Below, piece after piece: positions 6,293-12,868 of a DNA stretch of 12,868 nt. The translations under genes were made by a program, and so were the position numbers. The notes below the pieces were generated by a model. The model saw nothing but the letters and a program-made list of their open reading frames with translations, did no database searches and was not told the origin of the DNA. The stretch is from contig JAZTXR010000018.1 in assembly GCA_045636545.1 (NCBI GenBank), positions 1 to 12,868 of the forward strand, given 5' to 3'. Origin of the DNA: HGM04593 sp045636545. GTDB lineage: Bacteria; Bacteroidota; Bacteroidia; Bacteroidales; Bacteroidaceae. How positions within the stretch are numbered: position 1 is the stretch's first letter; each line of letters opens with the position of its first letter.

Positions 6293-6865
6293 CCTAAGTT
6301 CGCTATACAAGCGTTGTACCGGCAGGCCCATTACATTAAAATATGAGCCGTTGATGCCTGTAATACCAATGTAACCAATCCACTCCTGCACGCCATACGA
6401 GCCGGCCTTGTCCATCGGGCGGTATTTCTGCACGTAGTATTCGATTTCCTCGTCTGTAAGTTCTGCAAACACAACGTCGGACTGCGCCACGAAACAGCGC
6501 TGCTCCTCCTTTGTTGTTATTGTCACGCCTGTGAACACCGAATGGGCCTTACCCGACATACTGCGGAGCATACGTTTTGCATCAGACTCATCCACAGGCT
6601 TGCCAAGCGCAGCGCCATCGAGCCACACAATGGTATCGGCAGTGATTACCAGTTCATCATCTGCCATCACGGGACGGTAGGCATCGGCCTTTTTCTTACT
6701 TATATATAAAGGTATATCACCACCCTGCAGTGTAGCAGGGAAAGACTCATCAACATCGGGCAGAGCGCGAACAGTGAAGTCCACGTCAAGTCCGGCGAGC
6801 AACTCCCTGCGACGTGGCGATGCCGATGCAAGGATTATTCTGTATTTCTTTAAATTGTCCAACAT
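6272..6865 (-). CDS. maf: Maf-family nucleotide pyrophosphatase
   Basis: 197 residues from ATG 6865. A longer reading would need a TTG at 6877. Family motifs are in order: ILASASPRRRELL near the N-terminus, the ADTIVWL catalytic aspartate region, LGKPVDESDAKRML, SGKAHSVFTGVTI, DKAGSYGVQEW, and the C-terminal INGSYFNVMGLPVQRLYSEL. Maf proteins hydrolyse non-standard or excess dNTP/NTPs (dTTP, UTP or modified forms) in the cytoplasm and have been linked to house-cleaning and division control. It is the last gene of the minus-strand group after the HAD phosphatase, from which it is separated by the palindrome at 6931-7058. The final residues KVKGER come from the heptamer repeat. Confidence 0.92.
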   Translation of the reverse strand: MLDNLKKYRIILASASPRRRELLAGLDVDFTVRALPDVDESFPATLQGGDIPLYISKKKADAYRPVMADDELVITADTIVWLDGAALGKPVDESDAKRMLRSMSGKAHSVFTGVTITTKEEQRCFVAQSDVVFAELTDEEIEYYVQKYRPMDKAGSYGVQEWIGYIGITGINGSYFNVMGLPVQRLYSELRKVKGER

Positions 6866-6880
6866 AAAGTATAACAAGCT

Positions 6881-6906
6881 GAAAGGTGAAAACTGAAAAC
6901 TGAAAT
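6881..6906 (-). repeat. short tandem GGTGAAA/CTGAAAA-type repeat upstream of maf
   Basis: CTGAAAGGTGAAAACTGAAA and its continuation repeat a 7-base CTGAAAA unit (listed here on the plus strand as read). Similar to, and in inverse orientation to, the CACCTTT array at 6266-6292, so maf is bracketed by related simple repeats. Confidence 0.5.
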
Positions 6907-6930
6907 GTAATAAGGATTTATAACACCATA

Positions 6931-7058
6931 ATTTTGCTTAAAGTAAAAAGCGTTAGAACAAGGCTTGCGAAGTTTTTGGGAATGGGAGTTCAGTAGACCT
7001 GAATGACCATTGACAAAAACGAGCGTAACGCAGTTATCGCCTTTTTAATTAAGCAAAA
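6931..7058. repeat. 128-bp palindromic element between the HAD gene and maf
   Basis: TTTTGCTTA (6932-6940) pairs with TAAGCAAAA (7050-7058), followed inwards by AAAAAGCG (6945-6952) with CGC-c-TTTTT (7038-7046). Further in, GTTTTTG pairs with CAAAAAC, and TTCAG with CTGAA near the centre. The whole can fold into one long imperfect hairpin. It begins 4 bp after the HAD gene's stop. It looks like a small non-autonomous (MITE-like) or REP-type element and may also end transcription. No protein is coded. Confidence 0.65.
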
Positions 7059-7062
7059 CAAA

Positions 7063-7581
7063 TTACCAGCCAAATGCGTTTGATTCATCCATCCACTTCC
7101 CCTGCGCACGCATCACCTGCTCAATGACATCGCGGCCGCAGCCCTCGCCACCGTTGATTGGCGATATGTATTTTGAGAGTTGTTTTATCTCAACCGCAGC
7201 ATCGGCAGGAGATACAGGGAGACCAACAATCTGCATCACCTCATAGTCGGGAATATCATCGCCCATATAAAGGATTTCTTCGGGGGCAAGCTCATACATT
7301 AGCATCAGTTCCTCAAGGCAATCCTTTTTAATGGAAGCACCGGTATATACATCTTTAATGCCAAGCCCGTTGTAGCGAACCTTGACAGCCTCGGTGCGTG
7401 CACCGGTGATTATCGCAACGTGGAAGCCGGCTTTCACTGCAAGTTGCAGAGCATAGCCGTCCTTTATGTTCACAGTGCGCATTGGTTCACCACTGGGATA
7501 CATAGATATTGTCTCGCGACTGAGCACTCCGTCCACATCAAAAATGAGTGCCTTTATCTTTTTAAGGTCATAGTTTATCAT
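7063..7581 (-). CDS. kdsC: KdsC-like HAD phosphatase (KDO-8-phosphate phosphatase)
   Basis: 172 residues, the size of the cap-less C0 HAD phosphatases of the KdsC group. Visible motifs: I, FDVDGVLS with the two catalytic aspartates (Asp15, Asp17); II, AIITGART; the conserved lysine in GASIKKD; III/IV, YMGDDIPDYEVM. GGEGCGRDVIEQVM near the C-terminus is the loop that closes the active site of the neighbouring subunit in the tetramer. The enzyme removes phosphate from 3-deoxy-D-manno-octulosonate 8-phosphate in lipopolysaccharide core synthesis. Sister enzymes act on 2-keto-3-deoxynononic acid phosphate, so the exact substrate rests on homology. It lies between DUF2520 and maf, an order I recall from other Bacteroidales. 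Confidence 0.85.
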   Translation of the reverse strand: MINYDLKKIKALIFDVDGVLSRETISMYPSGEPMRTVNIKDGYALQLAVKAGFHVAIITGARTEAVKVRYNGLGIKDVYTGASIKKDCLEELMLMYELAPEEILYMGDDIPDYEVMQIVGLPVSPADAAVEIKQLSKYISPINGGEGCGRDVIEQVMRAQGKWMDESNAFGW

Positions 7582-7597
7582 TGGAATGATTCATTAA

Positions 7598-7687
7598 CCC
7601 CCTCCGCAACTCCGTTGCTAGTCCCCCTAAAACAGGGGGACAATATTGCTCCCTTGTTTTAGGGGAGCTGTCCGAAGGACTGAGGGG
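7598..7687. repeat. 90-bp inverted-repeat element between DUF2520 and kdsC
   Basis: CCCCTAAAACA (7624-7634) is complementary to TGTTTTAGGGG (7655-7665), and the ends CCCCTC (7599-7604) and GAGGGG (7682-7687) also match. Each half forms its own hairpin too: CCCCC/GGGGG at 7623-7639 and GCTCCC/GGGAGC at 7649-7668. It looks like a dispersed palindromic repeat. It sits inside the gene group and could dampen read-through into kdsC. Confidence 0.75.
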
Positions 7688-7705
7688 TCTGTATAAACAA
7701 ACTTA

Positions 7706-8482
7706 CTATCTATTTCTCTTCATTATATAATTGCTCAGTGCCTCGTATATATTGGCGAGTTCACTGTCGAGCATTGCCTTGTGGGCATTCATGACGTTAT
7801 CATCGCCACGACGGGCCGGGCCTGTCTGTGCCTCGGGGGGCAGCATGCGGTGCATCTTGCGCGCAGCCTCGTCTATGAGCGGCAACATGGCATCGAACGG
7901 CAAGCCGTTGCGTAGCATAAGCTCGTATGCCATATTATACACCGCATTCGAGAAGTTGCAGGCAAACACCGCGGCAACATGCAGTGCCGAGCGCTGTTCA
8001 CTGGTGGCATAGACCACTTTCTTGCTCATGATTGTGGCCAGTTCCTTTATCTGTGCAGTGGCGGCATCGTCGCACCCCTCGATGAAGGTGGTGACATTCT
8101 CAAGCGATGTAACGCTGTTCTTGTTCACCGTCTGCATCGGATAGAGCACTCCGTAGCGCGAAGCCCCGGCCACGCGCAAGGCATCCATAGGTATGCTGCC
8201 CGCCGTGTGCAACAGCAGCGCATCGGGGAACTTTGCAGCAACAGCCGCAGCCACAGCCGGCAAAGCGCTGTCAACAACCGATATTATCACCACATCGGCC
8301 GCGGGCAACGAGGCCAAATCATCGGTAAAGGCACACCCCACCCGCTCGCCGAGCAGCGATGCCGACTCGTGCGTGCGGCTCCACACCGCCACGGGGGTAT
8401 TGCCACCCTCCTTCAGGGAGTATGCAATAACGGTGCCCATGTTGCCGGCACCTACAAGCACTATTCTACTGTTCGTTTCCAA
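7706..8482 (-). CDS. Rossmann-like and DUF2520 domain protein
   Basis: 258 residues. The N-terminal half is a Rossmann fold: IVLVGAGNMGTVIAYSL carries the dinucleotide GxGxxG. Next come VVIISVVDSALP and LLHTAGSIPMDALR, and YPMQT at about residue 120. The C-terminal DUF2520 domain has LHVAAVFACNFSNAVYNMAYEL and the family signature QTGPARRGD. It resembles NADP-dependent pyrroline-carboxylate or ketopantoate reductases in layout, but its reaction is unknown. The start is a TTG at 8482: a TAG in the same frame lies four codons upstream and no ATG fits before the GxGxxG loop. The gene overlaps the end of the nitroreductase gene by 17 bp, so translation is probably coupled. Confidence 0.88.
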   Translation of the reverse strand: METNSRIVLVGAGNMGTVIAYSLKEGGNTPVAVWSRTHESASLLGERVGCAFTDDLASLPAADVVIISVVDSALPAVAAAVAAKFPDALLLHTAGSIPMDALRVAGASRYGVLYPMQTVNKNSVTSLENVTTFIEGCDDAATAQIKELATIMSKKVVYATSEQRSALHVAAVFACNFSNAVYNMAYELMLRNGLPFDAMLPLIDEAARKMHRMLPPEAQTGPARRGDDNVMNAHKAMLDSELANIYEALSNYIMKRNR

Positions 8483-9005
8483 AGCTACCTATATGTATCT
8501 TGTCCCACTGCATTTTCTCCTCATCGAACGGTTGTGCCCCGCGCGCCTTGTGTCCGAGTGCAACAATAGAGAGCACTGCATAGTGCGCCGGAATCCCCAA
8601 TAGTGCACGCACATTATCCTCGGCCATATTGCCATCGGCATCCCTGCGCAGGCGCATCTGCACCCAACAGCTTCCCAAGCCAAATTCCTCGGCAGCAAGC
8701 TGCATTATTATTGTAGCTATGGAACAATCCTCTATCCACACATCGGTCTTTGTGGTATCAGCAATTACCACAACAGCCATTGCAGCCCCCTCAATGAGCC
8801 CGGCACCATGCTCCTTGCACTGCGACAGTGCCTTTAGCATCGCCTTGTCCTCGACAAGGACAAATTCCCACGGGTTTATCCTGCGCCCCGACGGCGACAT
8901 AAGCACGGCTCTCATAAGGTTGCAGACCGTCTCCTTATCAATCAGTTCATCCGTGAACACACGCGAAGTGCGCCTCTGTTTCAACAGCTCCAAAAAATTA
9001 TCCAT
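8466..9005 (-). CDS. nitroreductase family protein (FMN-dependent)
   Basis: 179 residues. The N-terminal QRRTSRVFTDELIDKETV with SPSGRRINPWEFVLVED is the FMN-phosphate and flavin-binding pattern of the nitroreductase superfamily. AAEEFGLGSCWVQMRLRR and IPAHYAVLSIVALGHKA are the second conserved block. Members reduce nitro groups, quinones or flavins with NAD(P)H as dimers; the physiological substrate cannot be stated. First gene of the minus-strand group nitroreductase, DUF2520, kdsC, maf, with a promoter match 22 bp upstream. The short C-terminus overlaps the DUF2520 start. Confidence 0.9.
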   Translation of the reverse strand: MDNFLELLKQRRTSRVFTDELIDKETVCNLMRAVLMSPSGRRINPWEFVLVEDKAMLKALSQCKEHGAGLIEGAAMAVVVIADTTKTDVWIEDCSIATIIMQLAAEEFGLGSCWVQMRLRRDADGNMAEDNVRALLGIPAHYAVLSIVALGHKARGAQPFDEEKMQWDKIHIGSFGNEQ

Positions 9006-9027
9006 AAAAGATTCTTCTTATATTCCG

Positions 9028-9058
9028 CGAAGATAAATATTAAAAGCGAAACGGCAAA
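9028..9058 (-). promoter_or_regulatory. promoter of the nitroreductase gene group
   Basis: On the minus strand TTTG (9058-9055) lies 19 bp before TATCTTCG (9035-9028), one base off the TAnnTTTG consensus. The ATG is 22 bp further on. No clear promoter for the divergent malic enzyme gene is seen in 9006-9105. Confidence 0.6.
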
Positions 9059-9105
9059 GCCACACAAACAAAATGGCAGCGTGGTTGTTGGAATAATAAA
9101 AAGAT

Positions 9106-10446
9106 ATGGACGATTTTTTCAAAAACAAAGCCCTTGAATACCACAGCGCCGGCAAGCACGGCAAGACATCCACCGTGCCAAGCAAGCCACTGGACACACC
9201 CGAAGAGCTGGCAATGGCCTACACCCCGGGAGTGGCAGCACCGGCAATGGAAATCAGCAAGGATCGTTGGAAAGCCTACCGCTACACCAACAAGGGCAAC
9301 CTGGTTGCGGTCATCAGCAACGGAAGTTCACTATTGGGCCTTGGCAACAAGGGCGCATTGGCATCCAAGCCGGTTATGGAAGGAAAGGCCGCACTGTTCA
9401 AGACATACGCCGACATAGATGCATTCGACATTGAAATAAGCGACGAAGAGGCCGAAAAAGTCATCAGCACAGTGCAGGCTATTGCACCCACGTTCGGCGG
9501 CATAAACCTCGAGGACATAAAAGCACCCGAATGTTTCTACATCGAAAAGCGCCTTCGCGGCCTGCTCGACATCCCCGTGCTGCACGATGACCAGCACGGC
9601 ACAGCAGTAACCGTTGCCGCCGCACTGTTCAACGCCTGCAAGGTCACAGGGCGGGAGATTACCGACACCAGGATTGTCATTTGCGGTGCAGGGGCAGCAG
9701 CCATCTCAAGCGCGACAATGTTGCTTGAGACGGGTATTGACAAAGGGCAGATTACGATGCTCGACAGCAAGGGAGTCATCAGCACCTTGCGCACCGACCT
9801 CAACGAGATGAAAAACCGCTTTGCGACAGCCACCACCGCCACCACCCTATCCCAGGCAATAGAGGGCGCCGACGTATTCATAGGCCTTTCTACGGGAGCC
9901 ATATTGAGCGACAGCGACGTCAAGTCCATGGCACAGTCACCAATAATATTCGCCCTCGCGAACCCCGAGCCCGAGGTTTCATATAACCGTGCCAAACAGT
10001 TGCGCCCCGATGCCGTCGTCGCCACAGGACGCAGCGACAGTCCCAACCAGATAAACAACGTGCTATCGTTCCCCTATCTGTTCCGCGGAGCACTCGACAC
10101 GCTCTCGACAACAATAAACGAGGCCATGAAGATTGCCGCAGCAAAAGCCATTGCAGCCATTGCCAGAGAGCCTGCAAGCAGAGAGATTGAAGAGCAATAC
10201 GGGCGCACATTCACCTTCGGGCACGAATATATCCTGCCCAAGCCTGGCGACAGACGGCTGCTCACCGAGGTCTCATCGGCCGTGGCACGTGCGGCAATGG
10301 AGAGCGGCGTTGCACGGCGCAGCATAGCATCCTTTGAGGAGTATGGCCGCACACTGCTCAGCCGCATCGACAGCAACAACTTCTTTGCCCGCGAATATGT
10401 GAGGCACACCATGGGCAGCAGACACAGGATTGAGAAGGAAAGATAA
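9106..10446 (+). CDS. maeB: malic enzyme, short single-domain form
   Basis: 446 residues. It carries the complete malic domain: AMAYTPGVAAPAMEI with the catalytic tyrosine region, KGNLVAVISNGSSLLGLGN, ASKPVMEGKAALFK with the catalytic lysine, DAFDIEI, GGINLEDIKAPECFYIE and DDQHGTAV for divalent metal and substrate. The NAD(P)-binding part has VICGAGAAAISS, FALANPEPEV and ATGRSDSPNQINNVLSFPYLFRGALD. It decarboxylates malate to pyruvate with NAD(P)H production. MaeB enzymes of about 760 residues carry an added phosphotransacetylase-like domain; this one stops after the malic domain, with a normal stop and no sign of frameshift. Cofactor preference is not decided by sequence reading. An 18-bp gap leads to the next small gene. 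Confidence 0.93.
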   Translation: MDDFFKNKALEYHSAGKHGKTSTVPSKPLDTPEELAMAYTPGVAAPAMEISKDRWKAYRYTNKGNLVAVISNGSSLLGLGNKGALASKPVMEGKAALFKTYADIDAFDIEISDEEAEKVISTVQAIAPTFGGINLEDIKAPECFYIEKRLRGLLDIPVLHDDQHGTAVTVAAALFNACKVTGREITDTRIVICGAGAAAISSATMLLETGIDKGQITMLDSKGVISTLRTDLNEMKNRFATATTATTLSQAIEGADVFIGLSTGAILSDSDVKSMAQSPIIFALANPEPEVSYNRAKQLRPDAVVATGRSDSPNQINNVLSFPYLFRGALDTLSTTINEAMKIAAAKAIAAIAREPASREIEEQYGRTFTFGHEYILPKPGDRRLLTEVSSAVARAAMESGVARRSIASFEEYGRTLLSRIDSNNFFAREYVRHTMGSRHRIEKER

Positions 10447-10464
10447 ATTCAAGCCAACAGCATT

Positions 10465-10764
10465 ATGATAAACAAGGAATTGAGCGAAATTTTGGATGCA
10501 CTGACACGCGAGACCGGCGACACTATGCCACCCTGCCAGGAACTTGAACTGCTGGGGTTCGACCCTTTCGGGCGCCTGCGCAGCATTAAAGGAGCGACAA
10601 TCTTTGCCGGGCACGACGACGAAGAGGAGAGCCCCCACAACGGTCACAGCAGCGACGACGGTTACACCGACGAGGAATATGAGTTTGACGAAGAGGACGA
10701 GAGATACAGCCTGCTCGTCCAGGTCCTGCGCCTCAGCAACTGTCGGAAAAAATATTTTGCATAA
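10465..10764 (+). CDS. small acidic hypothetical protein
   Basis: 99 residues, no family recognised. The first part (MINKELSEILDALTRETGD, then ELELLGFDPFGRLRSIKG) looks folded. From about residue 50 to 80 it is a low-complexity acidic stretch with many Asp/Glu (DDEEES, DEEYEFDEEDE), and it ends with a short basic tail (RKKYF). It starts 18 bp after the malic enzyme stop on the same strand and is likely co-transcribed. Base composition matches the neighbours. The amino-terminal part reads as a plausible protein rather than noise, but no function can be given. Confidence 0.6.
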   Translation: MINKELSEILDALTRETGDTMPPCQELELLGFDPFGRLRSIKGATIFAGHDDEEESPHNGHSSDDGYTDEEYEFDEEDERYSLLVQVLRLSNCRKKYFA

Positions 10765-10801
10765 AAAAGCAAAAAAGCAACAAATAAAATTTTTCATTTA
10801 C

Positions 10802-10809
10802 TACCTTTG
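10802..10809 (+). promoter_or_regulatory. -7 promoter element for DUF4494-yggS
   Basis: TACCTTTG, a perfect match to the Bacteroidota -7 consensus, 38 bp before the DUF4494 ATG. The -33 position has no TTTG, so only half of the promoter is recognisable. Confidence 0.65.
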
Positions 10810-10847
10810 CAACCACAATTCATAAACATCAAATACATATTATAATT

Positions 10848-11285
10848 ATGGTACAAAGCTGGTTCGAAGTAAAAGTGACATACGAACGCCCGGGCGAGAA
10901 GGGACTGAACACCAAAGTAAATGAGGTATACCTGGTGCAGGGCTTCACATTCACCGAAATTGAGAAGCGCATCACCAGAGAGTTGCAGCCACAGGTTACA
11001 GGCGAGTTCAACATCAACAAGATGGAGCGCACAAAGTACAACGAGCTTGTCGACAGCCAGAGCGAGACAGCCGACAAGTGGTTCAAGTGCAAGATATCAA
11101 TGATTACCATTGACGAGGTTTCGGCAAAGGAGAAGAAGTCATCGGTTGTAATCCTTGTAAAGGCCGAGGACGTGACAAACGCCGTAAAGAACCTCAACAA
11201 GCACATGGAGGACTCCATCATGGACTACAACCTCGCATCGGTGAACGAGAGCGCAATCGTGGACATTTTCCACTATGAAGCATAA
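10848..11285 (+). CDS. DUF4494 domain protein
   Basis: 145 residues. The sequence opens MVQSWFEVKVTYERPGEKG, followed by VNEVYLVQGFTFTEIEKRI and a C-terminal NLASVNESAIVDIFHYE, the pattern I know for DUF4494, a small cytoplasmic family found in Bacteroidota. It has no signal peptide or membrane segment. Function is unknown. Its end overlaps the start of the YggS gene by 11 bp, indicating one transcript and coupled translation; a link to PLP or amino acid handling is inference from that pairing. Confidence 0.85.
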   Translation: MVQSWFEVKVTYERPGEKGLNTKVNEVYLVQGFTFTEIEKRITRELQPQVTGEFNINKMERTKYNELVDSQSETADKWFKCKISMITIDEVSAKEKKSSVVILVKAEDVTNAVKNLNKHMEDSIMDYNLASVNESAIVDIFHYEA

Positions 11286-11943
11286 CTACATTGGCGAAAG
11301 GATAACAGCACTGCGCGCCACCCTGCCACAAGGGGTGACACTCATCGCCGTGTCGAAATACCACCCGGTCGAGGCCGTGCAGGCCGCATACGATGCCGGT
11401 CAACGCGACTTTGGCGAGAGCAAGGCCCAGGACCTCACCGCAAAACACGAGGCGCTGCCCAAGGACATCAACTGGCATTTCATCGGTCACCTGCAGACAA
11501 ACAAGGTGAAGTACATTGCACCGTTCGTACACCTCATCCACAGCATCGACAGCTACAAGTTGCTGTGCGAGGTAAACCGACAGGGCGAAAAGACAAGGCG
11601 CAGAATCCCATGCCTGCTGCAGATACACATTGCGCAGGAAGAGACCAAGTTCGGCCTTACCCCACAGGAGTGCCGCGAGTTGCTTGCTGCCGGCGAGTGG
11701 AAAGGACTTGAGTATGTTGAACTGCGCGGCATAATGTGCATGGCAAGCAACACCGACGACACCGCACAGCTGCACCATGAATTCTCACAGGCGCAGGCAT
11801 TGTTCAACGGAATCAAGGAGCAATACTTCGCCGGGAATGGGAGATTCAACATAATTTCGGCGGGAATGAGCGACGACCACCCTATTGCAATTGAACACGG
11901 CAGCACACATATAAGGCTCGGTTCAAGCATATTTTGCGAATAA
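11275..11943 (+). CDS. yggS: YggS/PROSC family PLP-binding homeostasis protein
   Basis: 222 residues forming a single alanine-racemase-type barrel. The PLP Schiff-base lysine is Lys28 in TLIAVSKYHP. Other signatures follow: DFGESKAQDL (FGEN in most members), INWHFIGHLQTNKVKYI, LLQIHIAQEETKFGL, LRGIMCMAS, and the phosphate-binding end SAGMSDDHPIAIEHGSTHIRLGSSIF. The family carries pyridoxal phosphate and keeps vitamin B6 and amino/keto acid pools balanced without a known enzymatic reaction. The FGES in place of FGEN is a mild change. Follows DUF4494 with an 11-bp overlap. Confidence 0.94.
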   Translation: MKHNYIGERITALRATLPQGVTLIAVSKYHPVEAVQAAYDAGQRDFGESKAQDLTAKHEALPKDINWHFIGHLQTNKVKYIAPFVHLIHSIDSYKLLCEVNRQGEKTRRRIPCLLQIHIAQEETKFGLTPQECRELLAAGEWKGLEYVELRGIMCMASNTDDTAQLHHEFSQAQALFNGIKEQYFAGNGRFNIISAGMSDDHPIAIEHGSTHIRLGSSIFCE

Positions 11944-11965
11944 CACCAAAAAAGAGTAAAAAAGT

Positions 11966-11996
11966 TTTGCCGTTTGCACGAAAAAAGCTACCTTTG
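11966..11996 (+). promoter_or_regulatory. promoter of the L31 gene
   Basis: TTTG (11966-11969) and TACCTTTG (11989-11996) are 19 bp apart, a complete Bacteroidota promoter. It gives a leader of about 55 bases, AT-rich before the ATG as in highly expressed genes of this group. Confidence 0.85.
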
Positions 11997-12061
11997 CACC
12001 TCGTAAAGTAATGCACACATTTTTGTGATGGCAAATAAATAATTTAATAACAACAATAACA

Positions 12062-12316
12062 ATGAAAAAAGACATTCATCCCGCAGCTTATCGTCCGGTT
12101 GTATTCAAGGACATGTCAAATGGCGACTGCTTCCTTTCGCAGTCTACCTGCAACACAAAAGAGACTATCGAATTCGAAGGTGAGACTTACCCATTGATCA
12201 AGCTTGAGATCTCTAACACTTCTCACCCATTCTACACTGGTAAGGCAAAGTTGGTCGACACAGCAGGTCGTGTGGACAAGTTCATGAGCCGTTACAGCAA
12301 GACATTGAAGAAGTAA
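12062..12316 (+). CDS. rpmE2: 50S ribosomal protein L31 type B
   Basis: 84 residues: MKKDIHPAAYRPVVFKDMSN, then FLSQSTCNTKETIEFEG, SNTSHPFYTGKAKLVDTAGR and VDKFMSRYSKTLKK. This is bL31 of the zinc-independent type B: the CxxC zinc ligands of type A are absent (only two separate cysteines). It bridges the two ribosomal subunits. Codon choice is more biased than in the neighbours, as expected for high expression. It forms its own transcript, with a consensus promoter and a strong terminator. In bacteria with both L31 types, type B is often used under zinc limitation; whether a type A gene exists here cannot be seen. Confidence 0.96.
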   Translation: MKKDIHPAAYRPVVFKDMSNGDCFLSQSTCNTKETIEFEGETYPLIKLEISNTSHPFYTGKAKLVDTAGRVDKFMSRYSKTLKK

Positions 12317-12335
12317 TCGAATCGACGATTTATAT

Positions 12336-12364
12336 AAAAGGTGTATCTCGGTACACCTTTTTTT
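12336..12364 (+). terminator. intrinsic terminator after rpmE2
   Basis: AAAAGGTGTA pairs with TACACCTTTT around a 6-base loop and is followed by a T run (12358-12364). It lies 20 bp after the L31 stop and separates it from the nuclease gene. Confidence 0.92.
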
Positions 12365-12392
12365 ATGCCAAAAAACGAACACAACCACAACT

Positions 12393-12868
12393 ATGAAAAA
12401 GGCACTCCTTGCACTACTCACACTCATATTACTGCTTTCATGTAACGAGACAGGCAATGAGGGGCCGGCAGTTGACCCAAGCAACAAGAACGCCAACACC
12501 GGACATGCAGGCAAGTATGCCACACGCATAGAAGTGCCAGCCATTGAGAGCGGCGACCTGTTCCTCTCCCACACAACCACCCGCAACGGCAAGGAGAATG
12601 TCACCTACAGCATAGCCCACAACCCCACACGCAAGCACTGCCGCTGGACAGCATTTACTTTTGATGCGAGCAACAGGAAAAAGAATTGGAATCGCGACAA
12701 TTGGAAACAGACCGAATGGAGAGGCGACCCTTTCCAACCCTGCCCCGATATGCCGGATGAATATGTAATGACCAAGAACGAGATAAACCGCAATGGTTTT
12801 GCACGCGGACACATCGTCGCATCGGCAGACAGACTACACTCAAAAGATGCCAACGAACAGACATTCTA
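12393..12868 (+). CDS. DNA/RNA non-specific endonuclease (NUC family), lipoprotein, 3' end cut by window edge
   Basis: ATG 12393 opens 158 codons with no stop before the right edge. The N-terminus MKKALLALLTLILLLSC is a lipoprotein signal (Cys17), followed by a low-complexity linker. The nuclease domain shows HCRWTAFTFD, NWNRDNWKQTEWRGDPFQ and the active-site motif FARGHIVASADR, with His140 as the general base of the betabeta-alpha-metal NUC family (DRGH in most members). NEQTFY at the edge is where the metal-binding asparagine region begins. It is predicted to be exported and to degrade extracellular DNA and RNA. It is preceded by the L31 terminator and has 28 bp before the ATG; no promoter is evident. 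Confidence 0.9.
   Translation, partial: MKKALLALLTLILLLSCNETGNEGPAVDPSNKNANTGHAGKYATRIEVPAIESGDLFLSHTTTRNGKENVTYSIAHNPTRKHCRWTAFTFDASNRKKNWNRDNWKQTEWRGDPFQPCPDMPDEYVMTKNEINRNGFARGHIVASADRLHSKDANEQTF

Noticed and set aside
6008..6346. 112-codon plus-strand frame between pyrG and maf
   Set aside because: It is made of the intergenic repeats (6047-6153, 6085-6267, 6266-6292) and runs into the maf end, so it is not a credible protein.
7979..8603. Plus-strand frames of 196 and 136 codons opposite DUF2520 and nitroreductase
   Set aside because: They read Arg/His/Ser-rich shadow sequence; the minus strand carries the conserved motifs of both families.
9537..10412. Minus-strand frames opposite malic enzyme
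   Set aside because: The plus strand encodes a complete malic enzyme with all family motifs; the antisense frames are by-products of its GC-rich codons.

Overview
The window comes from a Bacteroidales bacterium (Bacteroides/Prevotella-like). The evidence is the Bacteroidota-type promoter (TTTG, 19 bp, TAnnTTTG) ahead of several genes, AT-rich leaders without a clear Shine-Dalgarno sequence, a DUF4494 gene overlapping a YggS gene, a type B ribosomal protein L31, and short intergenic repeats typical of this group. Family names are from motif recognition by eye; no database search was run.

Layout, left to right. (1) 1-1583, minus strand: a BlaI/MecI-type repressor and a BlaR1-like M56 metallopeptidase that runs off the left edge. 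Their upstream region (1584-2102) holds several palindromes with AACTA/TAGTT half-sites (candidate BlaI operators), an exact 19-bp direct repeat and an interspersed repeat. (2) 2103-4120, plus strand: a GT4-type glycosyltransferase overlapped by 4 bp by a lipoprotein esterase. A perfect 14-bp stem at 4168-4198 separates it from the convergent next gene. (3) 4224-5828, minus strand: a CTP synthase. Its synthetase domain looks intact, but the glutaminase catalytic triad is replaced (Cys to Gly, His to Glu, Glu to Gln). It has a well-formed promoter and a leader hairpin. (4) 5919-6292: repeat-rich DNA without a gene. (5) 6272-9005, minus strand: nitroreductase, a DUF2520 Rossmann protein, a KdsC-like HAD phosphatase and Maf, with two different palindromic elements in the gaps. 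(6) 9106-12316, plus strand: a short malic enzyme, a small acidic hypothetical protein, DUF4494, YggS (PLP homeostasis) and ribosomal protein L31 with its own promoter and terminator. (7) 12393 to the right edge: the start of a lipoprotein DNA/RNA non-specific endonuclease.

Most genes are housekeeping. The strongest unexpected signal is the CTP synthase: the fold and the ATP/UTP half are kept, yet all three glutaminase residues are changed, which predicts a free-ammonia-dependent or regulatory enzyme. Next in interest are the operator-like palindromes in front of blaI-blaR1 and the nested or palindromic intergenic repeats.
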